Shown here piece after piece: positions 44,152-53,140 of a stretch of 64,000 bases of DNA. How positions within the stretch are numbered: the stretch's first letter is position 1; each line of letters begins with the position of its first letter. Under the pieces are notes generated by a model, which made no database searches, was not told where the DNA came from, and worked only from the letters and a program-made list of their open reading frames with translations. The translations under genes and the position numbers were made by a program. The DNA comes from Paenibacillus silviterrae (GTDB lineage Bacteria; Bacillota; Bacilli; Paenibacillales; NBRC-103111): the NCBI RefSeq assembly GCF_030167925.1, contig NZ_JASKUT010000002.1, positions 372,001-436,000 of the forward strand, in the 5' to 3' direction.

Positions 44152-44203
44152 GAACAAAGACCACTTTGACGCTCACGACAGGGGCTTCGAAGTGGTCTGT
44201 TCT
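44152..44203. terminator. Bidirectional terminator between converging genes
   Basis: AGAACAAAGACCACTT and AAGTGGTCTGTTCT form a long stem with T-rich flanks on both strands. Confidence 0.75.
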
Positions 44204-44205
44204 AT

Positions 44206-45327
44206 TTAAAGGGACCGAACGGAAGCCCGTTCAACCAAATTCACCGGAAGCATGATCCTTCTGCGCTCCATAGAGGGGTTCTTAATCAGCTCCAGCAGGA
44301 GGCGGGCCGCTTCCCCGCCCATGCGGCGGAAGGGCTGAACGACAACCGTGGGCGGCGTCTTAAAGAGGTCCGGGTACTGATAGTCGTCAAAGTTGATCAC
44401 GGACAGGTCATGCGGAATCCGGATTCCAAGCTGAGCAGCCTGTTTCACGACATGATAGCCGTGGACGCTATCGAAGGTCAACACAGCGGTTAAGGAACGT
44501 CTCTCCGCTAAGAACCGGGCGATTGATGCGGGGCTCGCTTCGAGAAGTCTCTCCGTATGATCGACAGGAATTTGATATTCAGCCAACGCTTCCTCATAAC
44601 CGTGTAGACGATCCTCGAGGGAGGTTGTCCCCAGTACGGGAGAAGAGATGCAGCCGATATGGCGGTGTCCTCTTTGGATCAAATACCTGGTTGCCTGATA
44701 TGCTCCCTCACGATTGTCTGAACAGACGCAGTTGGTATCCACTCCCCGGAGATAGCGGTCAATAACAACAATAGGGTAATGGTTCATCGTCAGGCGAAGC
44801 ACCTCTTCGTTGTAGCTTACGCCATGCACCGGGAAAAGGATAATCCCCGACGCACCGCCGGCGGAAGCTGCGGACAGAAGCTCAAGCTCTCGTTCCTTGG
44901 AATCGTTCGCGTTCATAAAAACCAGGTGATAGCCGGCTTCCGATACGGTCTCTTCGATGCCCAACAGCAATTCGGAGCACATCGAATCCAGCGTCCTTTG
45001 AATGATGAAAGCGATGGTCGGAGGCGAAGCGGTGGACAACCCGGTCTTCGGCGCCGACGGCAGCTTAGGTACATGCTGGAGAGAGTGTGTGGATACGGGA
45101 TTCTCAGTAACGTAGGTCCCGCGACCTTGGATGCGGTATACGATTCCTTCCTCGATCAATAAGGATAGGGCTTGTTTCACGGTAATCCGGCTGCCTCCGA
45201 ATTCGCGCGCCAAGTCCATTTCGGATGGCAGCCGGTCGCCAGGCTTCCACTTGCCATCACGGATCCCTTGGAGCAAATAAGCACGGATCTGCTGGTAAAT
45301 GGGAGTACGTTTGGAAGATGATTTCAT
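44206..45327 (-). CDS. GntR/LacI hybrid regulator (AraR-like) next to the alpha-mannosidase
   Basis: 373 residues from ATG 45327 (AGAGGT about 8 bases upstream). The N-terminal GntR winged helix (PIYQQIRAYLLQGIRDGKWK, RLPSEMDLAREFGGSRITVK, GRGTYVTE) is joined to a LacI-type sugar-binding domain (IAFIIQRTLDSMCSELLLGI, PIVVIDRYLRGVDTNCVCSD, LTAVLTFDSVHGYHVVKQAA). Such repressors leave DNA on binding a sugar. The divergent GH38 gene is the likely target, and a repeated motif lies before both genes. Confidence 0.9.
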   Translation of the reverse strand: MKSSSKRTPIYQQIRAYLLQGIRDGKWKPGDRLPSEMDLAREFGGSRITVKQALSLLIEEGIVYRIQGRGTYVTENPVSTHSLQHVPKLPSAPKTGLSTASPPTIAFIIQRTLDSMCSELLLGIEETVSEAGYHLVFMNANDSKERELELLSAASAGGASGIILFPVHGVSYNEEVLRLTMNHYPIVVIDRYLRGVDTNCVCSDNREGAYQATRYLIQRGHRHIGCISSPVLGTTSLEDRLHGYEEALAEYQIPVDHTERLLEASPASIARFLAERRSLTAVLTFDSVHGYHVVKQAAQLGIRIPHDLSVINFDDYQYPDLFKTPPTVVVQPFRRMGGEAARLLLELIKNPSMERRRIMLPVNLVERASVRSL

Positions 45328-45364
45328 CACAATGACCTCTATAGAAAATGATGTAAGTGTATAT

Positions 45365-45470
45365 ATACCAATATACAAGTTAGATGGCTGTAAGTAAAGA
45401 ACTTGAGATTAAAAATAATTGTTTACTTAGCGATATTTAGCGGATATAATTTGTGAAAATACCAATATAC
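45365..45470. promoter_or_regulatory. Two copies of ATACCAATATAC, candidate operators
   Basis: ATACCAATATAC occurs at 45365-45376 (38 bases before the regulator start) and at 45459-45470 (42 bases before the mannosidase start). The identical motif in front of each divergent gene suggests binding by the GntR/LacI regulator, controlling itself and the mannosidase. Confidence 0.6.
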
Positions 45471-45511
45471 ATATAAATATACAATTATACATGTAGGGAG
45501 GCCAATTTTAC

Positions 45512-48500
45512 ATGCCGCAATCCAAACGGATACAACGATTTATTCAGATGCTGCTTGAGCGAAGATTCAGTGAATCGCTTGAGCTCCCGCAATGGACGTG
45601 TAAACGCGCTGTTTATATCGAAGAAGGTGAATATGCTTGGAAGGAGGGAGTGGAGCTAGTTTCTCCAGGATCACTATCCAGTGTTCCGGGGGAGACGCTC
45701 TTCTTGGAGAACAGAATCACGGTACCATCGGGCTGGAAGGGGAAGAAAGCTGCGCTCCTTCTCCAAACCGGGGGCGAGGGGCTGCTATCCATTAACGGTG
45801 TACCGTATCATGGGTTGGACCGTAACCGGCATCAGATTCCACTGCCGGAGAAGGTGTGGGAAGCCGGTGAACTTCATCTGACGGCAGAGGTATACCACAC
45901 TCCTCCGCTGCCTAAAGATGAACTGAACGGGCAAACCGAGAATTCTGCTCCACCTGTACATTTTGCCGAAGCTCGATTGGTGTCAATTAATGAAGCCATT
46001 GAGAGCTTATATTTTACAGTACTGACCTACTCTGAAGTCATGAAACAGCTTCCGGCCGGGGGAGTGGACAGCATCCTGCTCACGGACAGCCTTATGGAGG
46101 TTGTTCAGGAGCTATCCGGAGGCTCCATCTCAGATCAAGCTCAGGTCCGGCAGGCGGAGAAGAAACTTCGTACCGTTCTGGCAAACCGCTCGAACTCCTC
46201 GTCCGGGGGCACCATGCATATGATTGGACAATCTCATATCGATGTCGCCTGGCTGTGGCCGTTGAAGGAGACGGTAAGAAAGACAAGTCGAACCTTCTCG
46301 ACCGTATGCACGCTGATGGATGAATATCCCGGGTACCGCTATTCACAAAGCCAGCCTCAGCTTTATGCCTATGTGAAGGAGCGCTATCCGGAGCTGTATG
46401 AGCGGATCAAGCAGAGGATTGCGGAAGGACGCTGGGAGCTGGTTGGCGGCATGTGGGTGGAGCCGGATCTGAATATACCGTCGGGGGAATCCCTGGTTCG
46501 GCAATTGCTGTACGGACGCCAATTTTTTCATGAAGAATTCGGGATAGAGCCTCGGGTCGAGTGGCTGCCGGATACCTTCGGGTATTGCGCCTCCTTGCCC
46601 CAGATCCTCAAGAAATCGGGAATCGACTATTTCATGACCTCCAAGATGAACTGGAACGATACGAACCGGTTCCCGTACGATCTGTTTTACTGGAGGGGTA
46701 TTGACGGTACTTCGATCCTTTCCTTTCTGAATCACGGACTAAATGAAAACACGCTGCCGAAGGATGTAGCCGAGCACTGGCAAAGCTTCAAGCAGAAGGG
46801 CGTTCATCAGGAGCAAATGCTGCTGTACGGATATGGTGACGGTGGGGGAGGGGTCACCCGAGAGATGCTGGAGGTTCTTGAGCGCTCCGAGGCGCTGCCG
46901 GAATTGCCAAGCTGCCGGTATAGCACGGCGCATGAATTTTTCGACGGGGTCGCACGGAAATCCCCGAAGCTTCCGCAATGGACGGGCGATATGTATCTTG
47001 AGCTGCACCGCGGGACGTATACGACTCACGCTGCGAACAAGCGAAAGAACAGAAAGTCGGAGGTTTTATACCGGGAAGCGGAGCTGTGGAATGCGATGGG
47101 CGTGCTTTCCGGGTTGGTAACACTTGAGCAGGCTTCAGCGCTGCAGGAAGGGGAGCTGAAGGAAGGATACAAGATACTGCTTTTGAACCAATTCCATGAC
47201 ATTATTCCCGGCACTTCGATCCCGGAGGTATACGAGAAATCGAACAGGCACTATAAGGAAGTTGAATCGTTAGGGCAGAAGGCGCTGGACTCCGCGCTGA
47301 AATGTCTGGTTGAAGCGATTCATACGGAAGGGGAGGGGCAGCCGGTTCTTTTGTTCAACAGTCTGTCATGGGATCGTAACGACCCGGTGGAGCTTCGCGG
47401 AGGACGAGAGCTTGCCGGAATGGCCATATACGACCGCAATGGTAGGAGACTGGAGTCGGACTTGCTGAAGGATGGCGAGGACACCTATATCCTTGCGTTC
47501 CATGCAGGCATGATCCCTGCAACAGGCTACAAGACAGTGTGGCTGCGCAGCGCCTCTTCGGATGCAGAAGAGCTCAAGCCGTCCCGGCAGCTTACAAATG
47601 GGTGCTGGGAAACGGACTTCTACCGTATCGAGTTCGATCAGTCCTGCCGAATCGTCCGACTCTTGGACAAACGCGCCGACAGGGAGCTTGTGGAGCCGGG
47701 CGAGGTCATAAACGAGCTTCAGCTGTTTCATGATACGCCAACGGTTTGGGATGCGTGGGATATTGACCCCCAATTTGAGCAGCAGCCTGCCGGAGAGGCC
47801 GAGCTGGTAGGAGCGGAAGTGGTGCTGCAAGGGCATACTAAAGATATTTTACAATTCCGGTGGCGCTTGAACCAATCGCTGATTACGCAGAATCTTGTTT
47901 TGTATCATCAATCGTCCAGAATCGATTTCCAGACCAACGTGGATTGGCGGGAGGAACACAAGCTCTTGAAGGCGGCCTTCCCGGTCGCGATTCTGTCCGA
48001 TAAAGCTGCCTATGAGATTCCGTTTGGCAGTGTGGAGCGGCCGACGCATACGAATACGAGCTGGGAACAAGCTCAATTCGAGGTGTGTGGACACCGATGG
48101 GCCGATCTCTCGGAGGGCGGCTTTGGAATCAGCTTGATGAACGATTGCAAGTATGGATATGACATCCGCGGAAACCGGATGCGCCTGACTCTTCTGCGCT
48201 CTCCTCGTTGGCCCGATGCAACCGCAGATGTTGGGAATCATGAATTTGTGTATTCGCTATTTCCACACGAAGGGGATTGGCGAGCCGGTGGTGTAGTCCG
48301 CGAGGGAATGCAGCTGAATCACCCTGTTATTGCTGCAGCGGCCGCGGCGGGAAGCGGAACCCTTCCGTCCGAGGCATCGTTTCTGCAGCTGAATGGCAAG
48401 CAAACCGTTCTGGATACCGTAAAGGTTTCCGAGGACGGGCAGGGTATTGTCTTCCGCTTGTACGAAACCTCCGGCGGGCGGGAACGATTCTCGCTTGACG

Positions 48501-48661
48501 GGGCAGAAGGCAGCAGTGCGGAGGTAAGCTGGGAACGGATGGCGGAAACCGACCTTATGGAGAGAGCAACCGATGCGAAGGGGAAGGAGAGCGGGACCGT
48601 CACAGCCCGCTCCATACATCCGTATGAAATCGTGACATTGAAATTACCGTTAACCGATTGA
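45512..48661 (+). CDS. Alpha-mannosidase, glycoside hydrolase family 38
   Basis: 1049 residues, TAGGGAGG upstream. Hydrolyses alpha-mannosides with retention and a zinc ion. The catalytic start MIGQSHIDVAWLWPLKET (about 240) has the His-Asp zinc ligands; WLPDTFGYCASLPQILKKSG (about 352) carries the nucleophile Asp. Then a helical middle domain (FHDIIPGTSIPEVYEKSN) and a long beta-rich C-terminal region. No signal peptide, so it should act in the cytoplasm on imported mannosides. Regulated with the divergent GntR/LacI gene; ended by a terminator. Confidence 0.93.
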   Translation: MPQSKRIQRFIQMLLERRFSESLELPQWTCKRAVYIEEGEYAWKEGVELVSPGSLSSVPGETLFLENRITVPSGWKGKKAALLLQTGGEGLLSINGVPYHGLDRNRHQIPLPEKVWEAGELHLTAEVYHTPPLPKDELNGQTENSAPPVHFAEARLVSINEAIESLYFTVLTYSEVMKQLPAGGVDSILLTDSLMEVVQELSGGSISDQAQVRQAEKKLRTVLANRSNSSSGGTMHMIGQSHIDVAWLWPLKETVRKTSRTFSTVCTLMDEYPGYRYSQSQPQLYAYVKERYPELYERIKQRIAEGRWELVGGMWVEPDLNIPSGESLVRQLLYGRQFFHEEFGIEPRVEWLPDTFGYCASLPQILKKSGIDYFMTSKMNWNDTNRFPYDLFYWRGIDGTSILSFLNHGLNENTLPKDVAEHWQSFKQKGVHQEQMLLYGYGDGGGGVTREMLEVLERSEALPELPSCRYSTAHEFFDGVARKSPKLPQWTGDMYLELHRGTYTTHAANKRKNRKSEVLYREAELWNAMGVLSGLVTLEQASALQEGELKEGYKILLLNQFHDIIPGTSIPEVYEKSNRHYKEVESLGQKALDSALKCLVEAIHTEGEGQPVLLFNSLSWDRNDPVELRGGRELAGMAIYDRNGRRLESDLLKDGEDTYILAFHAGMIPATGYKTVWLRSASSDAEELKPSRQLTNGCWETDFYRIEFDQSCRIVRLLDKRADRELVEPGEVINELQLFHDTPTVWDAWDIDPQFEQQPAGEAELVGAEVVLQGHTKDILQFRWRLNQSLITQNLVLYHQSSRIDFQTNVDWREEHKLLKAAFPVAILSDKAAYEIPFGSVERPTHTNTSWEQAQFEVCGHRWADLSEGGFGISLMNDCKYGYDIRGNRMRLTLLRSPRWPDATADVGNHEFVYSLFPHEGDWRAGGVVREGMQLNHPVIAAAAAAGSGTLPSEASFLQLNGKQTVLDTVKVSEDGQGIVFRLYETSGGRERFSLDGAEGSSAEVSWERMAETDLMERATDAKGKESGTVTARSIHPYEIVTLKLPLTD

Positions 48662-48671
48662 TCGGAAATCT

Positions 48672-48737
48672 CAAGCCAACAGCGGCAGTAGAGGACGCCA
48701 GTGTTTCTCGTCCTTACTTGCCGCTGTTGGCTTTTTA
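48672..48737 (+). terminator. Terminator after the alpha-mannosidase
   Basis: AAGCCAACAGCGGCA and TTGCCGCTGTTGGCTTTTT with an inner stem; strong. Confidence 0.85.
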
Positions 48738-48777
48738 TGCTGAGGACTCTATTTCTGGGCTTTTTAAGCGGGTCAGC

Positions 48778-49644
48778 CTATCCTTTCACCGCACCAAGCA
48801 TAACCCCTTTAACGAAATACTTCTGAATAAACGGATAGACAATGATAATAGGCAGCGCCACCAAGAAGATCGACGCCGTCCGCACGGACAAGCTGGATGT
48901 ATCATTCAGCACACCCATATCGCCTAACACCGTCGCCATTTCCATCTGTACGACCATATCGCGCAGGAAAATTTGCAGCACCTGCAGCTTGGTGGAGTTG
49001 ATATAGATGACGGCATCCATATAGGAGTTCCAATGCGTCACGGCAATGAACAAGCCGATCGTGGCAACGGATGCCGTGGACAAGGGAACATAGATTTTAT
49101 AGAAAATCGTCCAATCGTTGGCCCCGTCTATTTTGGCGGATTCCTCCAAGCTATCGGGGATATTCTCAAAGAACGATTTCAGCAAAATGACATTCCAAGT
49201 GCTGATGGCCGTCGGGATGACCAGCGCCCAGATCGTATTGATCAGCCCGGTTGCCTTGACGATCAGGTAGGTCGGAATGATGCCGCCATGGAAGAGCATG
49301 GTAATAATAATATACAGCATGAGCAACTTTTGCCCGGGCAAGTACCGCTTGGACAGCGCATATGCGAAGGTTAACTGTAGAGCGAGATTGCTTACAACGC
49401 CAATAACTGTTCGATTAATGGTATTAACGAATGAAGTAATGAAACGGTCATTATCGAGAATGATGCTGTAGGCCGTCAGATCGAAGCCCTTCGGCCATAG
49501 AATCAGCTGGCCTTCACGTACGAGATGCGGATCGCTGATCGAGGTCAGGATCACATAATAAAAGGGCATAAAAGTGATCACTGCGAAAACGAGCAGGATC
49601 GAACCGATAACGGTATTTCCAATAGAAAATTCACTCTTTTTCAT
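48778..49644 (-). CDS. Carbohydrate ABC permease, LplC type
   Basis: 288 residues. Six membrane helices with the EAA coupling loop NIPDSLEESAKIDGANDWTI and the C-terminal QKYFVKGVMLGAVKG that marks LplC/YtcP permeases. Second permease of the operon that begins with the gene at 50632; 31 bases separate them. No ATPase gene is linked; such systems use the shared MsmX. Confidence 0.92.
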   Translation of the reverse strand: MKKSEFSIGNTVIGSILLVFAVITFMPFYYVILTSISDPHLVREGQLILWPKGFDLTAYSIILDNDRFITSFVNTINRTVIGVVSNLALQLTFAYALSKRYLPGQKLLMLYIIITMLFHGGIIPTYLIVKATGLINTIWALVIPTAISTWNVILLKSFFENIPDSLEESAKIDGANDWTIFYKIYVPLSTASVATIGLFIAVTHWNSYMDAVIYINSTKLQVLQIFLRDMVVQMEMATVLGDMGVLNDTSSLSVRTASIFLVALPIIIVYPFIQKYFVKGVMLGAVKG

Positions 49645-49675
49645 TCAAATCTCCTCCTTCTGTTCGAGTCAAAGC

Positions 49676-50632
49676 CTACCATAACGAGTTGTCGCTAAAT
49701 CTTCTGGCTGCCTTGTTCGCACTCCATATGAGAATAAAGCCGATCACGGATTGGAATAAGCCGATCGCCGTCGTTAAGCTGAACCGAGCATCCTGTAAGC
49801 CGACCCGGTATATATAGGTGCTCAGCACGTCGCCGACATCATAGACGGATGGATTGTACATGACATAGATTTGTTCAAAGCCGTAATCGAGCATTGTCCC
49901 TATTTTCAAAATGAGAAGAATAATGACCGTGTTCCGAATACCCGGTAAGGTAATATGGAGCATCTTCTGCATGCGGTTCGCCCCGTCAATGGTCGCCGCT
50001 TCGTATTGCTCCGGATCAATGGCGGATAAGGCGGCCAAATAGATGATGCATCCCCATCCGCTTTCCTTCAGAATTAAGGAGAGTATGACGACGGGACGGA
50101 AATACTCCGATTTGACCATGTAATGAATCGATTCGAGCCCGAAGACTTCCCTGATCTGATTCACCAGTCCGTCGTTCGGGGATAGGAGCTGGATGACAAT
50201 TCCGCCGAAGACGACCCAGGATAGGAAGTGCGGAAAATATACAACCGTCTGAATGGACCGCTTGAAGAGAACGCTCCTCAGTTCATTCAGCAGCAGAGCG
50301 AGAATGAGTGGAGCCGGAAAGGAAAAGAGCAGCTCATAAACGTTCATCAGAATTGTATTTTTGACAATACGGTAGAAGTCCGGATAAGTAAATAGGAACT
50401 CGAAATGCTTCAGACCTACCCAAGGGCTGCCCCAGATGCCTTTGGAGAAATTGAAGTCCTTGAAGGAAATGATCAATCCGTACATGGGCAAATATTTGTA
50501 GATGAAATACCAGATAAAGCCAGGTAAAGCCAATAAATAGAGGTACTTATATTTGTTTAAGTTGCTCCAGAACACTCCCAGCGGCTTCGTCCGTTTGCGG
50601 GCCGCGGTGTTCAATGGAATCGATGCTTTCAT
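49676..50632 (-). CDS. Carbohydrate ABC permease, LplB type
   Basis: 318 residues. Six membrane helices after a cytosolic start; YKYLPMYGLIISFKDFNFSK, WGSPWVGLKHFEFLF, LSAIDPEQYEAATIDGANRM (EAA loop) and the C-terminal GLFQSVIGFILIWSANKAAR are typical of LplB/YteP. First gene of a minus-strand operon divergent from the AraC regulator gene at 50844, so its partner binding protein at 53141 is on the other strand. Confidence 0.92.
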   Translation of the reverse strand: MKASIPLNTAARKRTKPLGVFWSNLNKYKYLYLLALPGFIWYFIYKYLPMYGLIISFKDFNFSKGIWGSPWVGLKHFEFLFTYPDFYRIVKNTILMNVYELLFSFPAPLILALLLNELRSVLFKRSIQTVVYFPHFLSWVVFGGIVIQLLSPNDGLVNQIREVFGLESIHYMVKSEYFRPVVILSLILKESGWGCIIYLAALSAIDPEQYEAATIDGANRMQKMLHITLPGIRNTVIILLILKIGTMLDYGFEQIYVMYNPSVYDVGDVLSTYIYRVGLQDARFSLTTAIGLFQSVIGFILIWSANKAARRFSDNSLW

Positions 50633-50843
50633 AGGATTTCCCCCTTTGAGCTGTGCTGGCTCTAATTATAGGAGGGAGGGTAATGGCGAGGATATGTTTA
50701 CTTTTTTGGAGTGTGTATAATTTTTGTGGAGGGGCATGGACAATTCATCGGAGGATGAATAGTATTTATATTGTACTGATGGGCACGGCGAGCGATGGGT
50801 ACAGTATAGCTAACAGATCAGGCTGCAAGGAGGTGAGGACCGT

Positions 50844-52991
50844 ATGTTACGCATGATGAACCAGCTGAAGGACAGGTCTGTGTTTATGCTGTCTCTTCTG
50901 TTTTTATTGACGGTTTTCGCGGGTTTCCTGCTGTACGATTACAATATCCGTTCGAACTATGCCAAAGAAAGAACGTACTATTTTCAGCAGCATCACGAGA
51001 AAGCGTACTCATCCCTGTATTTATTTTCGGATAAAATTCAATCCATCTACCGTCAAATGCTGCAAAACCGCGATTTGCGGGAATGGCTGACCATTCCAGG
51101 CGAGATTGCACCGGAGATGTACAGGCTGAGCCAAATCCAAAGCTCTTTTTTCGATGTCATCAACAGTCACTCCGGGATCGCTTCGATGTATTTGCATAAT
51201 AAAAAAAACAACATGATTCTGTCGACGCCGTTCATGTTATCGGAGCTGCCCCAATTCCCAAACCGGTCCATCTTCGAACGGTACGATTATAGCGATGCGA
51301 CGCAATGGAGCTGGTATGTACTCCCTAACGAAATGAAGGATAATCCCGGAAGCTCAGCCATCATTTCCATGACGGCAGGCATTCCTTCAAGAAATAAGAC
51401 CGGGGCGTTGGCCATTAATTTGAACCAAGCCTATGTCGCCGATACGTTGATGAAAGACAATGCGTATGTATTGTGGCTGGACCCGAACGATCAGGTGCTT
51501 TTGGCTAAAAACGAAGAAACGAAGGACTTCTTTCTCAAATTCGCGGAGCACATCCTGTCCGTGAAACAGGCTCCTTACCTTTATAAGGATCATCTTGTGC
51601 TGAGCTCCTCCTCCGATATCGGCGGGTGGAAATTGATTACCATCATCCCCCAGGATATTCTGGTTCAAGGACAGCCCGGCAACCCATTGTATAAATATTT
51701 GATTTTGCTGGTCTGTTTTGCTTTAGGACTTCTGCTGTTTTTGTATTTCCGGTATACGCGCCGGGAGCAGGAGAAGCTCCATGAGGTGCGAGTGAAACAA
51801 AACATGGATGATTTTCAAAAGGGGCTTATTACAGACCTCCTGACCGGCAAGCCGCTGCCGGAGAGTCAAGAGGAGAAAGCGAAGGCCTATGGCCTGAACC
51901 TGAAGGGCGTTGCCTATCAGGTAGTCGTTTTCGAGATTGACGATTATTACAATTTTTTGCGGTCAAAGTCGGACAGTGAACGTTTTTTTATGAACAAAAT
52001 TTTATACAACGCCATTAAATGGACCTTCGTGCTTCGCTTTAACGCCCATCCTGTGAATTCCGGTCTCGAGAGAGTAACGGTGCTGCTCTGTTACGACGAG
52101 CTGAATAATGAGATCCGGGACGAGCTGGAGCGGACGATACGGTACATTCAGAACGATATCAGGGAAAATTGCGGACTTACCGTCTGTACGGGAGTCAGCA
52201 ATGTAGTCCGGGAACTGGAGCACGTGCATTCCTGTTATGCGAATGCGGTCATGGCCGTGGAGTACAAATCGATCTATGGCAAGCACTCGGTTATTTATTA
52301 TGACAAGCTGGGGCTGACCGGGGCGACCTCGTTAATGAAGTTTTCCAAGGAGATTCATAAGATTCATGATTACTTAAAGTTAGGCAACGTAAGCAAAATC
52401 GAGGAATCCCTGCATTCGATACTGGATGAGCTGATCCGTAATGAGCAATTTACGCTGGAATGGATTCACGCTTTTTTTGCTAACATTATGGCCTCCATCA
52501 TGAAGTATGCGTTCGAGAACCGGATTGACATCAATCACCTCTGCAAGGAGGATGTGTTCATTACGCTGTACAGCTATGAATTTTTGGAGGAGAAAAAGGC
52601 GTATATTCTGAAGCTTTGCTCCGTTATGATTGAGCAGATGCGCTCCAAGCCGGAGGAGGCAAGCTCAACGGGGAAGGTGATTATCGAATATATCGACAAA
52701 CATTTTGACAAGCCGATTTCATTAAATATTCTCGCTGAGAAGCTTGCGCTGAGTCCCTCCTACTTAAGTGTGTATATCAAAAACCAGCTTGGCGTCGGGT
52801 TTGTGGAGTATATCAGCACCCTGCGCGTGCAAAAGGCATTAAAGCTGATGGACAACGAAAGCTTGACGATACAACAGATTGCCGAACAATGCGGTTACGA
52901 TACGGTGCATACCTTTATCCGGCAGTTCAAGAAGGTGCACCAGCTCCCGCCTAATGAATACCGGACCCAGAGACGTAATAAAAAAATGTAA
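50844..52991 (+). CDS. Membrane-bound AraC-family regulator, YesS-like
   Basis: 715 residues from ATG 50844 (AAGGAGGTG 8 bases upstream). A helix at 11-30 and a second near 280-300 flank an extracytoplasmic sensor part; a degenerate GGDEF-like middle region follows, then the C-terminal AraC double helix-turn-helix (ISLNILAEKLALSPSYLSVY, SLTIQQIAEQCGYDTVHTFI, PPNEYR). One-component regulators of this kind sense extracellular sugars or binding protein and control the adjacent importer. It lies between the permease operon (divergent) and the binding protein (same strand). Confidence 0.9.
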   Translation: MLRMMNQLKDRSVFMLSLLFLLTVFAGFLLYDYNIRSNYAKERTYYFQQHHEKAYSSLYLFSDKIQSIYRQMLQNRDLREWLTIPGEIAPEMYRLSQIQSSFFDVINSHSGIASMYLHNKKNNMILSTPFMLSELPQFPNRSIFERYDYSDATQWSWYVLPNEMKDNPGSSAIISMTAGIPSRNKTGALAINLNQAYVADTLMKDNAYVLWLDPNDQVLLAKNEETKDFFLKFAEHILSVKQAPYLYKDHLVLSSSSDIGGWKLITIIPQDILVQGQPGNPLYKYLILLVCFALGLLLFLYFRYTRREQEKLHEVRVKQNMDDFQKGLITDLLTGKPLPESQEEKAKAYGLNLKGVAYQVVVFEIDDYYNFLRSKSDSERFFMNKILYNAIKWTFVLRFNAHPVNSGLERVTVLLCYDELNNEIRDELERTIRYIQNDIRENCGLTVCTGVSNVVRELEHVHSCYANAVMAVEYKSIYGKHSVIYYDKLGLTGATSLMKFSKEIHKIHDYLKLGNVSKIEESLHSILDELIRNEQFTLEWIHAFFANIMASIMKYAFENRIDINHLCKEDVFITLYSYEFLEEKKAYILKLCSVMIEQMRSKPEEASSTGKVIIEYIDKHFDKPISLNILAEKLALSPSYLSVYIKNQLGVGFVEYISTLRVQKALKLMDNESLTIQQIAEQCGYDTVHTFIRQFKKVHQLPPNEYRTQRRNKKM

Positions 52992-53140
52992 ATCAAGAAA
53001 TGTACACTCGCGGATCCCAAAATCTATACATTCCTCAAGGTATTATTCATTGCCATTTGGAGCTGACAAACTAGAATGAGTAATATCCAGCGCCGGTGCC
53101 GCCGGGAGGGATACTAGTATTCAATGGGAGGGTCTAAACG

